Shown: positions 1 to 12,968 of the stretch, in pieces
Layout of the letters: each line of letters starts with the position of its first letter
How positions within the stretch are numbered: the first letter of the stretch is position 1
The notes under the pieces: model-generated
The model's input: only the letters and a program-made list of their open reading frames with translations
The model's database searches: none
Told to the model about the DNA's origin: nothing
NCBI GenBank assembly: GCA_029204225.1
Contig: CM055107.1
Location: 5,676,873-5,740,872, forward strand
Direction of reading: 5' to 3'
Length of the DNA stretch: 64,000 nucleotides
Source: Diphasiastrum complanatum
Taxonomy: Eukaryota > Streptophyta > Lycopodiopsida > Lycopodiales > Lycopodiaceae
Program-made: the position numbers and the translations under genes

Positions 1-560
1 TCCTTGGCCTTGACTTGCATTTCTCATTTATCGTTCAGTACTTGTTGTGTCCACATTTTTAATTCCCATATTCGAGTGCCCGATTTCCGTTCCTCTTTTC
101 CCTAGGGTCTTGAACCATTGTAAATCATCATCATGTTGATTCTTCTGCAATTTCTATTTTTCTCCATTCAGAGTGATCAATTGTTTCATTCTCTGAATTG
201 CCAAACTTTTCCAGGTGACAAACTAGAGCAATTCTAGACCGAGGCTCACCATCTCTGAAAAACAAAGATTTTTTCTATTAGTCAGAATATTTTTGAGTAC
301 ATCAAAATTGACCTCGGCATTGCCAACAGCTTTACTTTCGAGCCAATTCTAACGTCATAAAACTTTGAATGGTGATTTTGCGGTCAAAGCAGATGTGTAC
401 TTTCAATATGTTCTGTCATAGTACCCAAGAACTCACATGATCAATATCTAAAAAAAGATCAATAGTTTCTAATAATTAGTTAAGACTTCTAAAACCAATT
501 ATTGCTAAAGCAGGGCCAATCAGTTTAAAACTAAAGACTGCCTATCATACCAAAATTGAA
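1..560. other. AT-rich sequence, nothing recognised
   Basis: No open frame, repeat or RNA-like structure that I can support. Short A/T-rich runs only. Confidence 0.4.
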
Positions 561-1099
561 GAATTGAGAACCAAAGCTGGTACTTTGAAACATGAAAAGA
601 CTCAGAAATGTGTTATAAGTATAAATCTAGGGTTCTCCAAGAGTAACAAATACTGTTGTTGGGATACTCCAAGAATACCAAAACAATCAGCTCCAAAAGA
701 AACTTACTCTTTCCAAGCCCCTTGTGAGCCCAAGCCCTGGCCTCCTTGGGGATCTTCTCGCTGCACCCTACACCCTGGTTTTGCACCCTGGTTTCACACA
801 AAATTCTTTGGTGCTTATTGTCACAGCAAAATATAATGGATGGTAAGAATGCTACAGGCAAAAATGAATGATCCGAGAAGAAGGTGGAGTCCAAAGACTC
901 GCCACATGCAACGCAAAAACCCAAGGGTGTGGTATATAGTCTACCCCATCCACCATGTGGGGCCTCGGGAACAAAGTGAATCTGTGCCCCCAGCTGATCC
1001 TCTCTTGCATGAGGCTCACAAAATCAGTGTGCCCTTGATCATCCTTCCAATCTGATCCAGCTTTTCGTATTCCCTCTACAGTAAAAATCCGAAAAAAAA

Positions 1100-1225
1100 T
1101 ACCAAACAAAGCATAAAAGTGCCAAACAGTACGAAAAAATGAATCCAGAAGTACCAAAAGTACCAAACAAAGCATAAAAAATGCCAAATAGTATTAAAAA
1201 ACAAATCCAAAAGTACCAAAAGTGT
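1100..1225. repeat. Two-copy minisatellite, about 61-bp unit
   Basis: The phrase TACCAAACAAAGCATAAAA recurs at 1100 and 1161, followed both times by a variant of TGCCAAA and ending in AGTACCAAAAG. It shares the TACCAAA word with the array at 2.3-2.7 kb, so both may derive from one element. Confidence 0.6.
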
Positions 1226-1551
1226 CAAAAAATCTTAAAAGTACCAAAAAAACAACATGAGAAATTATTAAAAATTCAAAGGTTTCATTAAAATGACCAC
1301 ATCGCATTCATAAACTTCAAAAGATACGAAAGTACCAAACAGAAAAAAGAAAGACTACCAAAAATTTTACCTCCTCCTCTGCAAACCTCCCTTCCGAGGG
1401 GACTGGGCATCCGCTTGCACTTCCACCTTTTTTTAGCATGCACCTGGTTAAATTGAGCTCATCATCACTGCTTTTATCTCCTCTTCATTGGGAGGAGTCC
1501 ATGTCCATAGCTCGACTAGGCGCTTCTCCAGCTCATGAATCTCGTTCTTAA

Positions 1552-2274
1552 TTACTTGGCTGACCGTATTTTCACCCTGCCTGACCAGCAGTTTTTTTTT
1601 TCTTCTTCTGAATGATGTTCTCTAATTTTGACAGCCTTGCAAGCATCCTCCCTGATCTTTCTGCAACTCTCCTGATTCATCGCCTCCACCTCAGGCATAT
1701 ATCCTAGAGTGGACAGAGCAGCGTGGGACACACTGTCCTCACCTCTGAACTTGTTTGAGTGCTCTCTCTTTGCCTCTAACTCCTGGCTGCCCACTCTGAG
1801 GGGCCCGTTAGTTCTGTTCCAATTTTCCAACTTTTTATGTAGACCATCCTTCTTGATGTTGCACATTGCAATCACATTCTCGCCAAATCTAGCCCATGCT
1901 ATCTTGTGATAGGCAGGGTCCAATTTGGCGGCCTTGCAGCGCTCAAATGCATAGCATTTGGCAAATCTAGCTATGATTTCGTCGCAGGAGGGAGGAGCCT
2001 TGTACACCTTGTGGAACAGCAGATGGTAGCAATCATCCACAAATTGTTGATGCAGTTGGTTTATCTTAACATTTTTTTATATCCCAGTCTGAAGAGTGTT
2101 TAGCCACTGACTGTCTTGCAGATCAGTGTCTAGCAGGTCTTTTGCAAGTTTGCCCTCTAGGCTCAAGCCATACTCTTCATGAAGCTCCTCGACTGAATAA
2201 CATGAACTTCCGCACGATTTGGTACTCATCCATTTTGTTTTTTCCTGCAAAACTAATAATGTTAATTTTAACAC
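1552..2274 (-). pseudogene. Unrecognised protein-coding relic with an in-frame stop
   Basis: Reading down the minus strand from 2274, one frame runs about 240 codons to 1552 with a single in-frame TAA near 2082, after the residues LNTLQTGI. Downstream of the stop the sequence is rich in Cys, Lys and aromatic residues, including FAKCYAFERCKAAKLD and YHKIAWARFGENVIAMC, and ends in a charged segment containing EEEKK. Codons are protein-like rather than low-complexity, so I believe this was once coding. I recognise no family. Its position between minisatellites suggests the body of a transposable element, but that is inference. A further open stretch at roughly 2880-2700 in the same orientation (residues such as ENPETSSTPPS and DDRSSHKRKGK) could be an upstream exon. 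Confidence 0.35.
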
Positions 2275-2309
2275 AAACTATTCACTATAAATCCTCAAAT
2301 AGAAAGTAT

Positions 2310-2700
2310 CAAATAACCAATTAAGTACCAAAAGAAGCTATACTTCCAAATTACAAAAATCAGCTAAAGTACCAAATTAAGTACCAAAAGTAGCAAAGTA
2401 CCAAGTTAAGTACCAAAATAAGCTAAAGTACCAAATTAAGAACCAAAAGCACCTAATTACTACCACAATATCAAAAGACCAAACTAAGTACCAAAAGCAA
2501 CTAAAGTACCAAGTTAAGTATCAAAAGCAGCTAAAGTACCAAATTAACTACCAAAAGCAGCTAAAGTACCAAGTTAAGTACCAAAATCAGCTAAAGTAAC
2601 AGATTAAGATCTAAAACCAGCTATAGTTGCAATTTAGGAACCAAAAGCAACTAATTACTACTATAATACTAAAAAGTACTAAAAGTAACTAAAATTCAAC
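2310..2700. repeat. Minisatellite, about 30-bp degenerate unit
   Basis: Repeated variants of CTAAAGTACCAAGTTAAG followed by TACCAAAAGCAG, about a dozen degenerate copies in tandem. The array lies immediately upstream (minus strand sense) of the broken ORF ending at 1552. Confidence 0.75.
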
Positions 2701-2917
2701 CCTACAATGCTTGATTTACCCTTTCTCTTGTGGCTTGAACGATCGTCAGCCACAACAGTCATCCTCTCAAATGATTCGTCAAGCTGCGAATGTGTGGTTT
2801 CTGATTAATTCATGACCTCCGTCCTAGCTGGTGATCCATAGTGGTAACTGGTCCATGGCCGTTTGTGTATGCTGGGAGGTGTGCTTGATGTCTCAGGATT
2901 TTCAGCAGTGGCCTTCG

Positions 2918-3170
2918 AACAAAAGATAGCAAAGAGCAAAACGACAACAATGAACCGATAGTAGAGAGCAACGATAGCAGTGAACTGATCTAGCAGAAAG
3001 CAACGATAGCAATGAACTGATAGCAAGAAAGAAACGATAGCAATGAACAGATCTACCATAAAACAAGACAGCAATGAACTGATAGCATAAAGCAAGATAG
3101 CAATATGAACTGATCATAGCAGAAAGCAACGATATGTTCACCAGAAAGCAAAGATAGCAATAAATTAATC
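2918..3170. repeat. Minisatellite of GATAGCAATGAACT type, about 30-bp unit
   Basis: Tandem variants of AGCAACGATAGCAATGAACT followed by GATAGCAGAA or GATCTAGCAGAA. The overlapping open frames on the minus strand (VHCYRF-like repeats) are an artefact of this array. The unit differs from the 2.3-2.7 kb array, so two independent arrays sit within 600 bp. Confidence 0.75.
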
Positions 3171-4425
3171 ATTTGGAAGGCAAAGCGTTTATTATCCAAA
3201 TTCAAATTAAGATAAAGTAAGCCCATGATTGTCAAGGATGCCTTCATTGCATTAGCTCGTGTGGGACCTATCAAGTTCCAAATATTGAGAAATGTACTAC
3301 CATAAGTATTGTATTAGAAATATAAATTATGAGTAATAAAATCCACAAAGATTGACATATATAACCAAAGGTACTATGGAAAATGGGTTCTTTTTTGTAC
3401 CACCAAAACATGCTTTTAGCCCCACATATGATGACTATATGTATGCATATACCCACACTACGCAAGCATTACTCAAGTTATTGGAGAGAAAAGACGTGCA
3501 GATAAACTGGGATGCTGCTTTCCAAATATGACATCAAATACATTTTATGTTCTTTAAATTCGCTATTCTCTCTTTCAGAAGACTATTCATGTTTGTTGCA
3601 CGTGCAAGAACAACACCACTCATCTGACGAGCAGGATGAGGATGTATCAGATAGATCTAGCTAGTATTTTAGCTCTATAACTAGCCTTTCCATATTTACA
3701 AATACTTTTGTACATGTTTTTTTATCTATCGTTTTGATTTGTACATTTGCCAAGGTCATAGCGATGTAGCTAGTTTATATGTATTCTTGAACCCTGACTA
3801 GTTATGTACTTGAACTATATTTGGCCCTAAACCATGTAGGATATTTAATTTGTTTGTTTTAAAGTGTAATAATTCACATGTATTGACTCTCACAACATTT
3901 AATTTCATTATTTGTGATTATTAGGGTGTAATGTAATATATTTATTTATGGTTGAATGTAAGGAATGACTTATTTTGTTCGACCCTAAACCCTAGACTCA
4001 TTTTTTGAATTTATTTCTTGCACTCATTAATTAGATGGGTTGTATTTTCTAAAAACTATCTTTTGTTGCTTGCAGCAATTATCCCATACGTATCCTTAAT
4101 GTCTCATGATACATCTCCAAGTCACAGAGATGGCCGCAATTATGGGTCGTCCTGTTTTTCATCCATGAGTGACGATGAGTGTAAAGATCGCCTAGTGAAA
4201 ATCCGACTAGATCCTGTTGCATGCAACCAAAATTACACCTGTGGAGCAAAACCACACAACCAACAGGAAATGCTTAAGTCAATACCTTAGCCACTTCACC
4301 CCCATGCCATGGTGAATGAATACAAGAGAGGAGGGACTCCTGGCTACAAGGATCAAAAAATTCAATCGATAGATTAGATGCTTTTGTGCATTCTGCAGGC
4401 ATATTCAGCAAATGACTTACAAAAA
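3171..4425. other. AT-rich spacer, no gene recognised
   Basis: A 90-codon plus-strand open frame at 4018-4290 has no recognisable motif. The right part of this stretch directly abuts the broken end of the Copia reverse transcriptase. Confidence 0.35.
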
Positions 4426-4429
4426 AAAA

Positions 4430-6745
4430 AAAAAGACCTGATGGTTGGTCCATGTAGACCTCTTCCTTCATATCTCCATGTAGAAATGTTGTCTTTTCAT
4501 CTAAAATATGGACCTTCAGACTGTAAACTGCTACATATGCGAACAGTATGCGTATTGATGTATAGTCGATACCATACTTCTGCAAAAATCCTTTTGCAAC
4601 TAGCATGGCTTTGTATTTTGATACATAGTCGTCTGGTCCATACTTATCCTTGTAGATTCATTTACATTGGATAGTCCTCCTGTTTGTTGGAACTTGTTCA
4701 AGAGTCCATATCTTGTTCTGCTCCGTATAGTTTATTTCTTCTTCCATGGCCTTGATCCATTTGCCCTTCTCTGGACTTTCAACAACTTTTTCATAGGTTT
4801 GTGGCTCACCATCGAATCCAAAAAACTCTTCTGTTGTAGAAGCTGAACCGTCTGGTGCATACCCGATAGGTGGTCTTCTTTCTCTTTACATATCTTCTTG
4901 GAAATTGCGTTGGCCTTTGTCCTTTTCTATTGATAGCAGAACCATTGTGTGTTGCAAGTGTTTGGGTCACAAGCTGCATGTTGGTTTGCTTGTCATCTGA
5001 ACTGCCATTCAGTTCATTCATAGTTTGACCATCTTGATTCAGATGTTCAAGGTCTGCTCCATGTGCTAAGCTAGGTCGTAATACTGGTTGATGAGAATTT
5101 CATAGCCAACTGGATCGTCGTCAATCATCGTTCTTGCCTTGTTGAACTTGACATCTCTGACAGTCTTTACTTCCTTGGTTTGAGGCATGTAGATTTTGTA
5201 GTATGAAGAATGTACATCTTAGCCTACAAGGAATCTTTGTTCCACCTTTTCATCTAGCTTCTTTCTCTTCTTATCTGGTATGTGTGCATATGCTACACAT
5301 CCAAAGATACATACATGAGCCAGATTTGCCAATCATGTTCTGTAGGTAGGCGGTTGTAGCTATCGCTTTAGCCCATAGTGATTTTGATGTCTTCGAATAG
5401 GCCATCATACATCTTGCAGCTTCCATGAGAGTGCAATTTCTTTTCTTTGCAACACCATTATGTTGTTGTCTTCAAATGAATAATTTCTCAACTGGTGCAG
5501 AACTCTGCATACCGTTTGGAGACATATTTTTCACCTCTATTAGTTCATAGTTGCTTAACTTTCTTGTCAGCCCAATTTACAAACTCTATAAATTTATCAA
5601 GTGTCTTTGACTTGTTGTGAATGAACTTGACAACTGAAAACTTACTGAAATCATCAATGAAGGTGATATAGTGTCTTGATCCTCTCACATAGACCACATC
5701 AAAGGTTCCATAGATGTCTAAATGTATCAACTCTAGGAGTTCTGTTGTCCTGAAAGAGTCCTTGGTAAAGGGTGTACGTGCATCTTGTCTTTGTTGCACG
5801 TATCACAGGAATTTAGACTAGTTGTATCTTTAATGCTAACACCTATGAACATGCCATGTTGGCCTTTATACAACGCCAACGTGTTCATATGACACAGTCT
5901 TCTATGCCATAGAGCGTCCATAGACTCATAGATCTGATGAGCTTGTTCTGTGGAAATGTGTACCTTCAAATGATACATGTTGCTTTTGTGCTTGCCTTGC
6001 GTAATGAGGGTATTGGTGCTGGCATCAACCATGTTTGCATGAGTCATCCGTGAATGTCACACGCATGTTGCAACAGATAGTAGATCTTTCTGTAGCGTAT
6101 GCACATACAAAAATCATCTAATCTTCTGTCTTTATCGTTGGTGTTCAGCCATAACATGCCAGTTCTACTCACTTCATGTCTCGATCCATCTCCCAAAATG
6201 ATGTATCTGGATGAATCTATCTGTCGAAAGTCAACTATCATCTGTCTTGTTGTCAGAAAATGTGATGTAGCACTTGAGTCAAAAACAACATCTTGCGCAT
6301 TAGCCTGTGATGTAGCACATTCCTCAGTACATAGATAAGCGATGGATTTCGATTGGCTCATTCTTTACCCATATCAAAATCCATGGCTACATGACCCTTC
6401 TTATGACAATGTATGCACTCAATCTTGGATTCAGCCAGCATGTGTCCATCGGTGTTCCATCACGTTTGCATCTGACACAGGTCTTCTTCTCAATGCCTTG
6501 CTGCTTGTTTTTGTTCCTACCTTTCCATCTTCCTTCTTGATCTCCCTCTTTCTGCTGACTCTGATCTTGTCTTCAGGTTGACTCCCTCTTAGACTGAGCT
6601 TCTTCTTCGGATGATCTCTGTTGTTGTAGAGAGCTTGATTTGACTCATTCTTGTCATCATAGTGCTCTCGAGACTCCACTTCTTCCCTTGATGTCTGAAT
6701 TTGGAGTGCCATCTCTAAAAACCCTAACCCTAGCCTCAAGGACCC
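4430..6745 (-). pseudogene. Ty1/Copia polyprotein relic (gag zinc knuckles to reverse transcriptase)
   Basis: Read right to left, the domains come in Copia order. Two gag zinc knuckles lie near 6380-6470 (CVRC followed by a Cys 10 residues on; CIHCHKKGH with the last Cys replaced). The protease region is at 6361-6044 (VVFDSSATSHF, with the usual DSGA altered). The GAG-pre-integrase domain is at 6047-5733 (ALWHRRLCHMN, then C-x2-C). The integrase core is at 5799-5545 (LIHLDIYG, YITFIDDFS). The integrase C-terminal region is at about 5280-5090 and the start of the RVT_2 reverse transcriptase at about 4800-4440 (KGKWIKAMEEE, LVAKGFLQKYGIDY, FLHGDMKEEVYMDQP). The frame breaks several times. The polymerase ends at an A/T homopolymer near 4425, before the catalytic YVDD, so the element is dead. 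No LTR of its own was found. Confidence 0.9.
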
Positions 6746-6764
6746 ATATTCTTGTAACTAATAT

Positions 6765-8290
6765 TATCAACTATTATTGGTAGTGGAGCAAGCTCCCACA
6801 TGACATTCCAAAGAGAAATTTTCTCAACTCTAATCCCTTATCATAGTGCTAAGAAGTCAATTTTACAAGAAGTGATCAAGAATGTAGCATTGATGGTGTT
6901 GGTACCTTTCCATTGTGTCTAGGATCTCCAAGAAAGTTAGATTTAGACAATGTACCTTTTGTACCTTCAATCACAAGAATCTTTTGAGTGTGGGTCAATT
7001 GATGGACAATGGTTTTGATGTTCATTTCAAGAATGATGTTTGATCTATTCTCAAGAATGATAAGTGCATGACAAGTGGTCTAAAGCAAGGGAGGTTGTTT
7101 AAGCTTGTTGCAAGTATTTTTAATGTGGGTGTGATGATGACAAATGAGAAAGTGACACAAGTGGAGCTATGGCACAAGAGGTTATGTCATCTTAGCTTCA
7201 AAACCATGAAGATAATGTGCAATGCAGGGGTAGTTCTCGGCCTACTACCCAAGTCCTTTACCAAGATTGATAAGATATGTGAAGCTTGTACTCTCTCAAA
7301 GACACACAAAACTTGCATTTTCAAGGTGTATCACTAGATCTCTCACTCTTTTGGAAATTGTTCAATTTGATGTGCATAGTTGTTCTCAAGAATAAAATGG
7401 TGCAAAGAAGTCTGTGATTTTCATTGACGATCATTCTAGATTCACTTGGATCTATCTTTTGTCCTTTAAAAACATGGTGTTTGATACTCTTTTCAAGTAC
7501 AAAACTCTTTCTAAGAATAAACTTAATACTAAGATCAAAGTATTGAGATGTGATAATGGAGAAGAGTATGCTCCACTATGGAGGAGTTTTGTTGCTTGCA
7601 TGGCATAAAGTGTGAGTATACTTGTCCTTACATTCCACAACAAAACAATATGATCTTTGTGAGAGTGCAAAATCTTTGAGAGTTAATGCCTTTCTTCCTA
7701 AGCCATTTTGAGAAGAAGCTATTACATGTGCTAACTTTTTGTGTGATAGATTGCCAAGCAATGCCATTTGAAGCGATACACATTTTGATCATGCTACATC
7801 CATCAAGGGAATCTTTGTGGGATATGGTGAGTCAAGCAAGGGATGTAAAATGTTTATTCCTACAACTGAGTAGGGATGCCTTGTTTGATAAAGGCAATGT
7901 TTCGAGTGTGAATGAGTGTGCTTCTAATAATCTTGGTGTTAAAAATTTTGCTAGGCTTGAGGAGTCAAGTGAAGAAGAGAATGTAGAAGATCAACCTCCA
8001 CACCTAAGTGCTCCAAGAAAATCCACAAGGACCAAGGCCCACCCACCCATCAAGGCTCACTTACTTTGGCAAAGTTATACAAAGGGATGGCACTACATTA
8101 TTCACCTCTTAACTCTCACGACTTCTATGTTTAATGAAACAAGTTGCTTTAAATATGTCGTTAAATGACAAAGTTGGATTGATGCCATGCAAATAGAGTA
8201 TAATGCCTTATAGAAAATGATACATGGGATCTAATGGATCTTCTTCAAGGGAAGAAAGCTCTTGATTGAAAATAGGTGTATACAATAAAG
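6765..8290 (+). pseudogene. Ty1/Copia polyprotein relic (protease to start of reverse transcriptase)
   Basis: A second Copia fragment faces the first one. A protease-like segment begins near 6765 (GSGASSHMTF, with catalytic Asp of DSGA changed to Gly). The region GVGTFPLCLGSP follows near 6895. The GAG-pre-integrase domain is at 7068-7337 (LWHKRLCHLSF, C-x2-C). The integrase core is at 7414-7608 (IFIDDHSRFTWIYLL, VLRCDNGEEY). The integrase C-terminal/linker region is at 7686-8168 (VSQARDVKCLF, then an acidic stretch EESSEEENVED). The opening of RVT_2 is at 8170-8290 (WIDAMQIEYNAL, LLQGKKALD). Stops and frameshifts separate the blocks, and the rest of the polymerase, RNase H and LTRs are absent. 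Wording in the protease/pre-integrase region matches the relic at 26.5-28.2 kb, suggesting the same subfamily. Confidence 0.88.
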
Positions 8291-10287
<1,997 letters not shown>

Positions 10288-10289
10288 TG

Positions 10290-11640
10290 GTGATGGCGCC
10301 CCAGCCCGTGATGGTGGCCTAGCTCCAGTTTGCAATGGTGCCCTGAAATCCGTCCAACGGCCATCGCTCCACCTGTAATCTGCCATCACGATGGTTCCCT
10401 TGAAATCCGTCCAACTCTCTCACATATTTACAGTGATTTATCTGCGCCCTACCCACATCGATTTGCAACAGACCTGAAGCGAGGCCTTGCCTGCATTCAG
10501 CTGTATGTTTGTACACTAGTTACGCTCAATTTGAAAGACTTGTTTTCTCAGTGTTGTGCCACCCGCAGGTCTATGCTTAATGGAATCAGACTGGGTTACT
10601 ACCCGTCGGAAAGGAAAGAAGCAAACTCCAACACCGCCTCTTTCTGCCTCATCTCCAGCTCCTGCTTCTATGACACTCCTGGGCGATCTATACGATACAT
10701 GCAGTGCGCCACCCCTTTCCGATCTGATGTCTCTCATAACTAGTATGCACACGGATCTGTTGGCTCTTCAAGAACGAGTAACTACACTTGAAACGGAAAA
10801 TGCAAGCCTCAAAGCTCAAATGGATGCATTTAGCAAAGCTCCAGAAGTGAACCCTGATCAGGTCAAGGCACTGGAAGAGAAAATTCAGACCTTGACAAAA
10901 AGTTGGGCCGACATGCTCAAAAATACCGAAGCAAAAAGTAATCAGATGGTTTCACAGGCGATGGAAGAACAAGCCAAACGAGAATACAAATCTCAAAACG
11001 TCCGTGTTAGAGGTCTTTCCGAAACTGACCCCCTGCTTGCAGCCAAAGAACTTCCGGCCTCACTTTCCTATGAGGAAGAGGAAGGCGCCGTGGAAGCAGC
11101 TTGGCACAGTAAGTTCGACTCTTCAGTTGTCTTCATCTGTTTCAAATACACTGATTATCGTAATGAAGTTCTTAAGCGTCGTGGACGTCTTAAAGGCAAT
11201 AACGTTTTTGTTTATGAGGATCTAACTGCCTTACAGTGGAAGGAACAGAAGTAGCTCATTGAGGAAGCAAATGCAATAGGAAAAAGGGTTATTTTTCGGG
11301 ATGGTTGACATTTTCTAGTCACCCCATCCGGAACTCATCACTCAGTGATGCCTCCTACGTGAGAGCTTTTAGTCAACATAGAATTTTCAGACTGTATTTA
11401 AAGTTGCCTCCTGCATGAGAGCCTTTCATTGAAGCTTATTGTTCGGAGTTAGGTTGAGAGTTAGAGCATTGAAGAGATTTTTCTCTTCTTAGTTAGTTTG
11501 GTTTTAGTTTTGTTGTTTTGACGCCATTGCTCAGTCTTGGTGCCATCCATTTTGATGTACTTGTTTCGTCTTATATGCCTTTGGGCATGAAAAAAGACGT
11601 TAATAAAGATTTCTTTCTTTCTTTCTCTCTGAGAGAGAGA
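10290..11640 (+). mobile_element. LINE-like retroelement with an ORF1-type protein only
   Basis: The element contains one long open frame and then a 3' end of LINE type: ATGCCTTTGGGCATGAAAAA, GTTAATAAAG and a short (TTTC)n tail near 11610-11627. Between the ORF and the tail there are only about 370 bp and no sign of endonuclease or reverse transcriptase. The left end is uncertain; I place it just after the TC/GC tract, where two related phrases ending GAAATCCGTCCAAC occur at about 10346 and 10402. This is either an internally deleted LINE or a half-LINE lineage. Confidence 0.6.
10556..11254 (+). CDS. LINE ORF1-like coiled-coil protein, terminated early
   Basis: The frame is 232 codons. Residues 60-130 form a heptad-rich coiled coil (LQERVTTLETENASLKAQM, then ALEEKIQTLTKSW), which in L1-type ORF1 proteins drives trimerisation. 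This is followed by an RRM-like segment starting NVRVRGLSE near residue 148, and a C-terminal part (KRRGRLKGNNVFVYEDLT) resembling the nucleic-acid-binding region of L1-class ORF1/transposase-22-type proteins. A TAG ends the frame at 11254. The same frame continues with EEANAIGKRVIFRDG, which is the expected family ending, before a second stop, so the C-terminus has been cut by a nonsense change. Start codon chosen by openness only; ATG codons further in are possible. Assignment is by pattern, not by search. Confidence 0.55.
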   Translation: MPPAGLCLMESDWVTTRRKGKKQTPTPPLSASSPAPASMTLLGDLYDTCSAPPLSDLMSLITSMHTDLLALQERVTTLETENASLKAQMDAFSKAPEVNPDQVKALEEKIQTLTKSWADMLKNTEAKSNQMVSQAMEEQAKREYKSQNVRVRGLSETDPLLAAKELPASLSYEEEEGAVEAAWHSKFDSSVVFICFKYTDYRNEVLKRRGRLKGNNVFVYEDLTALQWKEQK

Positions 11641-12774
11641 GAGAGAGAATAATGTTTGAAATTATTACTAGAATATTTTTTGATTGATTTACAATGGTAA
11701 ATTGGTCCCTACGAGCACGAGTCCATAGGCCTTATAAAATGGTTTTGGGAGCTCAAGTCAAGGAATGTTTACAGTAGGTATGGCTGTAAATTTCAACCAC
11801 CTGTCGGATCCAAGTTTTAGCGAAATAAAAGTCGGCCTAATTATCCGTGTCATGATTTCCAAATTATTTTCAAGAAGTCCAAGCAGTGAGATATTTTGGA
11901 TTGTAAGGCTTCCCACAAATATTTAAAGTGCTTCCTTGTGGTAGCTTTCTAGATAACTTCAATAGAACACAAGCTCAAAAGTGGGGGGCAATGTCGTGCT
12001 ACTCTTCGGGGGAAACTTGGAGAACTTGCACCATGTAAGATAGGTCATTAAGGAAAACTAAAGATTAGATGAGAAGGACATGTGAATCCAAACAAGAATT
12101 TCGAGGTGTTCTGCTCAATAAATGTGTATTTTGAATTTCCATTTTATAATATTGTTTAACAGCTTACTGCTGAACATACTTCCACCCTTTTATACAATTC
12201 CCCAAAAAAAATTCAAGGACAAGCCAAAAAAATTCAAGGCAAAGTGAAAAAAAAATATCTGCACTCCAGACAACCCTAACCCTAATCTTCGAAATATGAT
12301 CCAGATTGCGGGCTGCAACTATGATTCACTCACATAATTGAGCAAGATTCATGAACAAGTCCAAGCAAGATTGATTGTATATTAAGGAGAGAAATATAGC
12401 CAAGGCAATTGAAGGAATAACACCTACATACATGTTCGAAATTGCAAAATAGATTAAAATTGAGCAGGCATGCAAGCAATACAAGATTTCAGATTTTGCG
12501 TGCTAACATTAAAGAACCAATAATTTGTACAGACTCCTTTTTAGCCATAAAATTTCTAAATCACAAGATCCACCAAATTGAACACCAAATAAGGTCTAAC
12601 AAAAGATTAAATATACATGTTCTCATCTGGTACATTCTAATGATTTCAATAAGTCAACTTCCACAAAGTCAATAGTGTGGATTACTTGGAATCATAAAAA
12701 AGGCTTGTTGATTGTTCTATTGCTTGGCACGAATATTTACACTTTTTTGTTCAAAATTTCCATGTCTAGGCTTT
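11641..12774. other. Spacer downstream of POLD4, no gene recognised
   Basis: AT-rich, no domain seen. The part just left of 12775 would hold the 3' UTR and polyadenylation site of the minus-strand POLD4 gene. Confidence 0.4.
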
Positions 12775-12968
12775 CTAGACACTTCCTTCCCATAGGCACT
12801 CAAATGCGCCACCAGCATGTTCCAAAAGGTTTTTAACGTCATGTGGCGGATTCAACCCTAGATGGTGAGCCCTATTCCACCGTTCCGTCCGAGAGACTCC
12901 TAAACATGGTCCATACGACATATTCATGTCGAATTGTCTCAGAACTTCTTCTACATCAACAAATTCAT
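12775..12968 (-). CDS. POLD4: POLD4 exon 2 (conserved core)
   Basis: Residues 83-146. It carries EEVLRQFDMN, YGPCLG, the Trp-containing helix and the terminal ECLWEG, which aligns with the Cys-Leu-Trp ending of plant and animal members. It is entered through TTGTTATTGCAG, a good acceptor with a pyrimidine-rich tract. The coding potential to the right of 12968 in this frame is intronic. Confidence 0.88.

Noticed and set aside
2805-3274. Overlapping minus-strand ORFs rich in VHCYRF-like words
   Set aside because: They are the minisatellite read in several frames.
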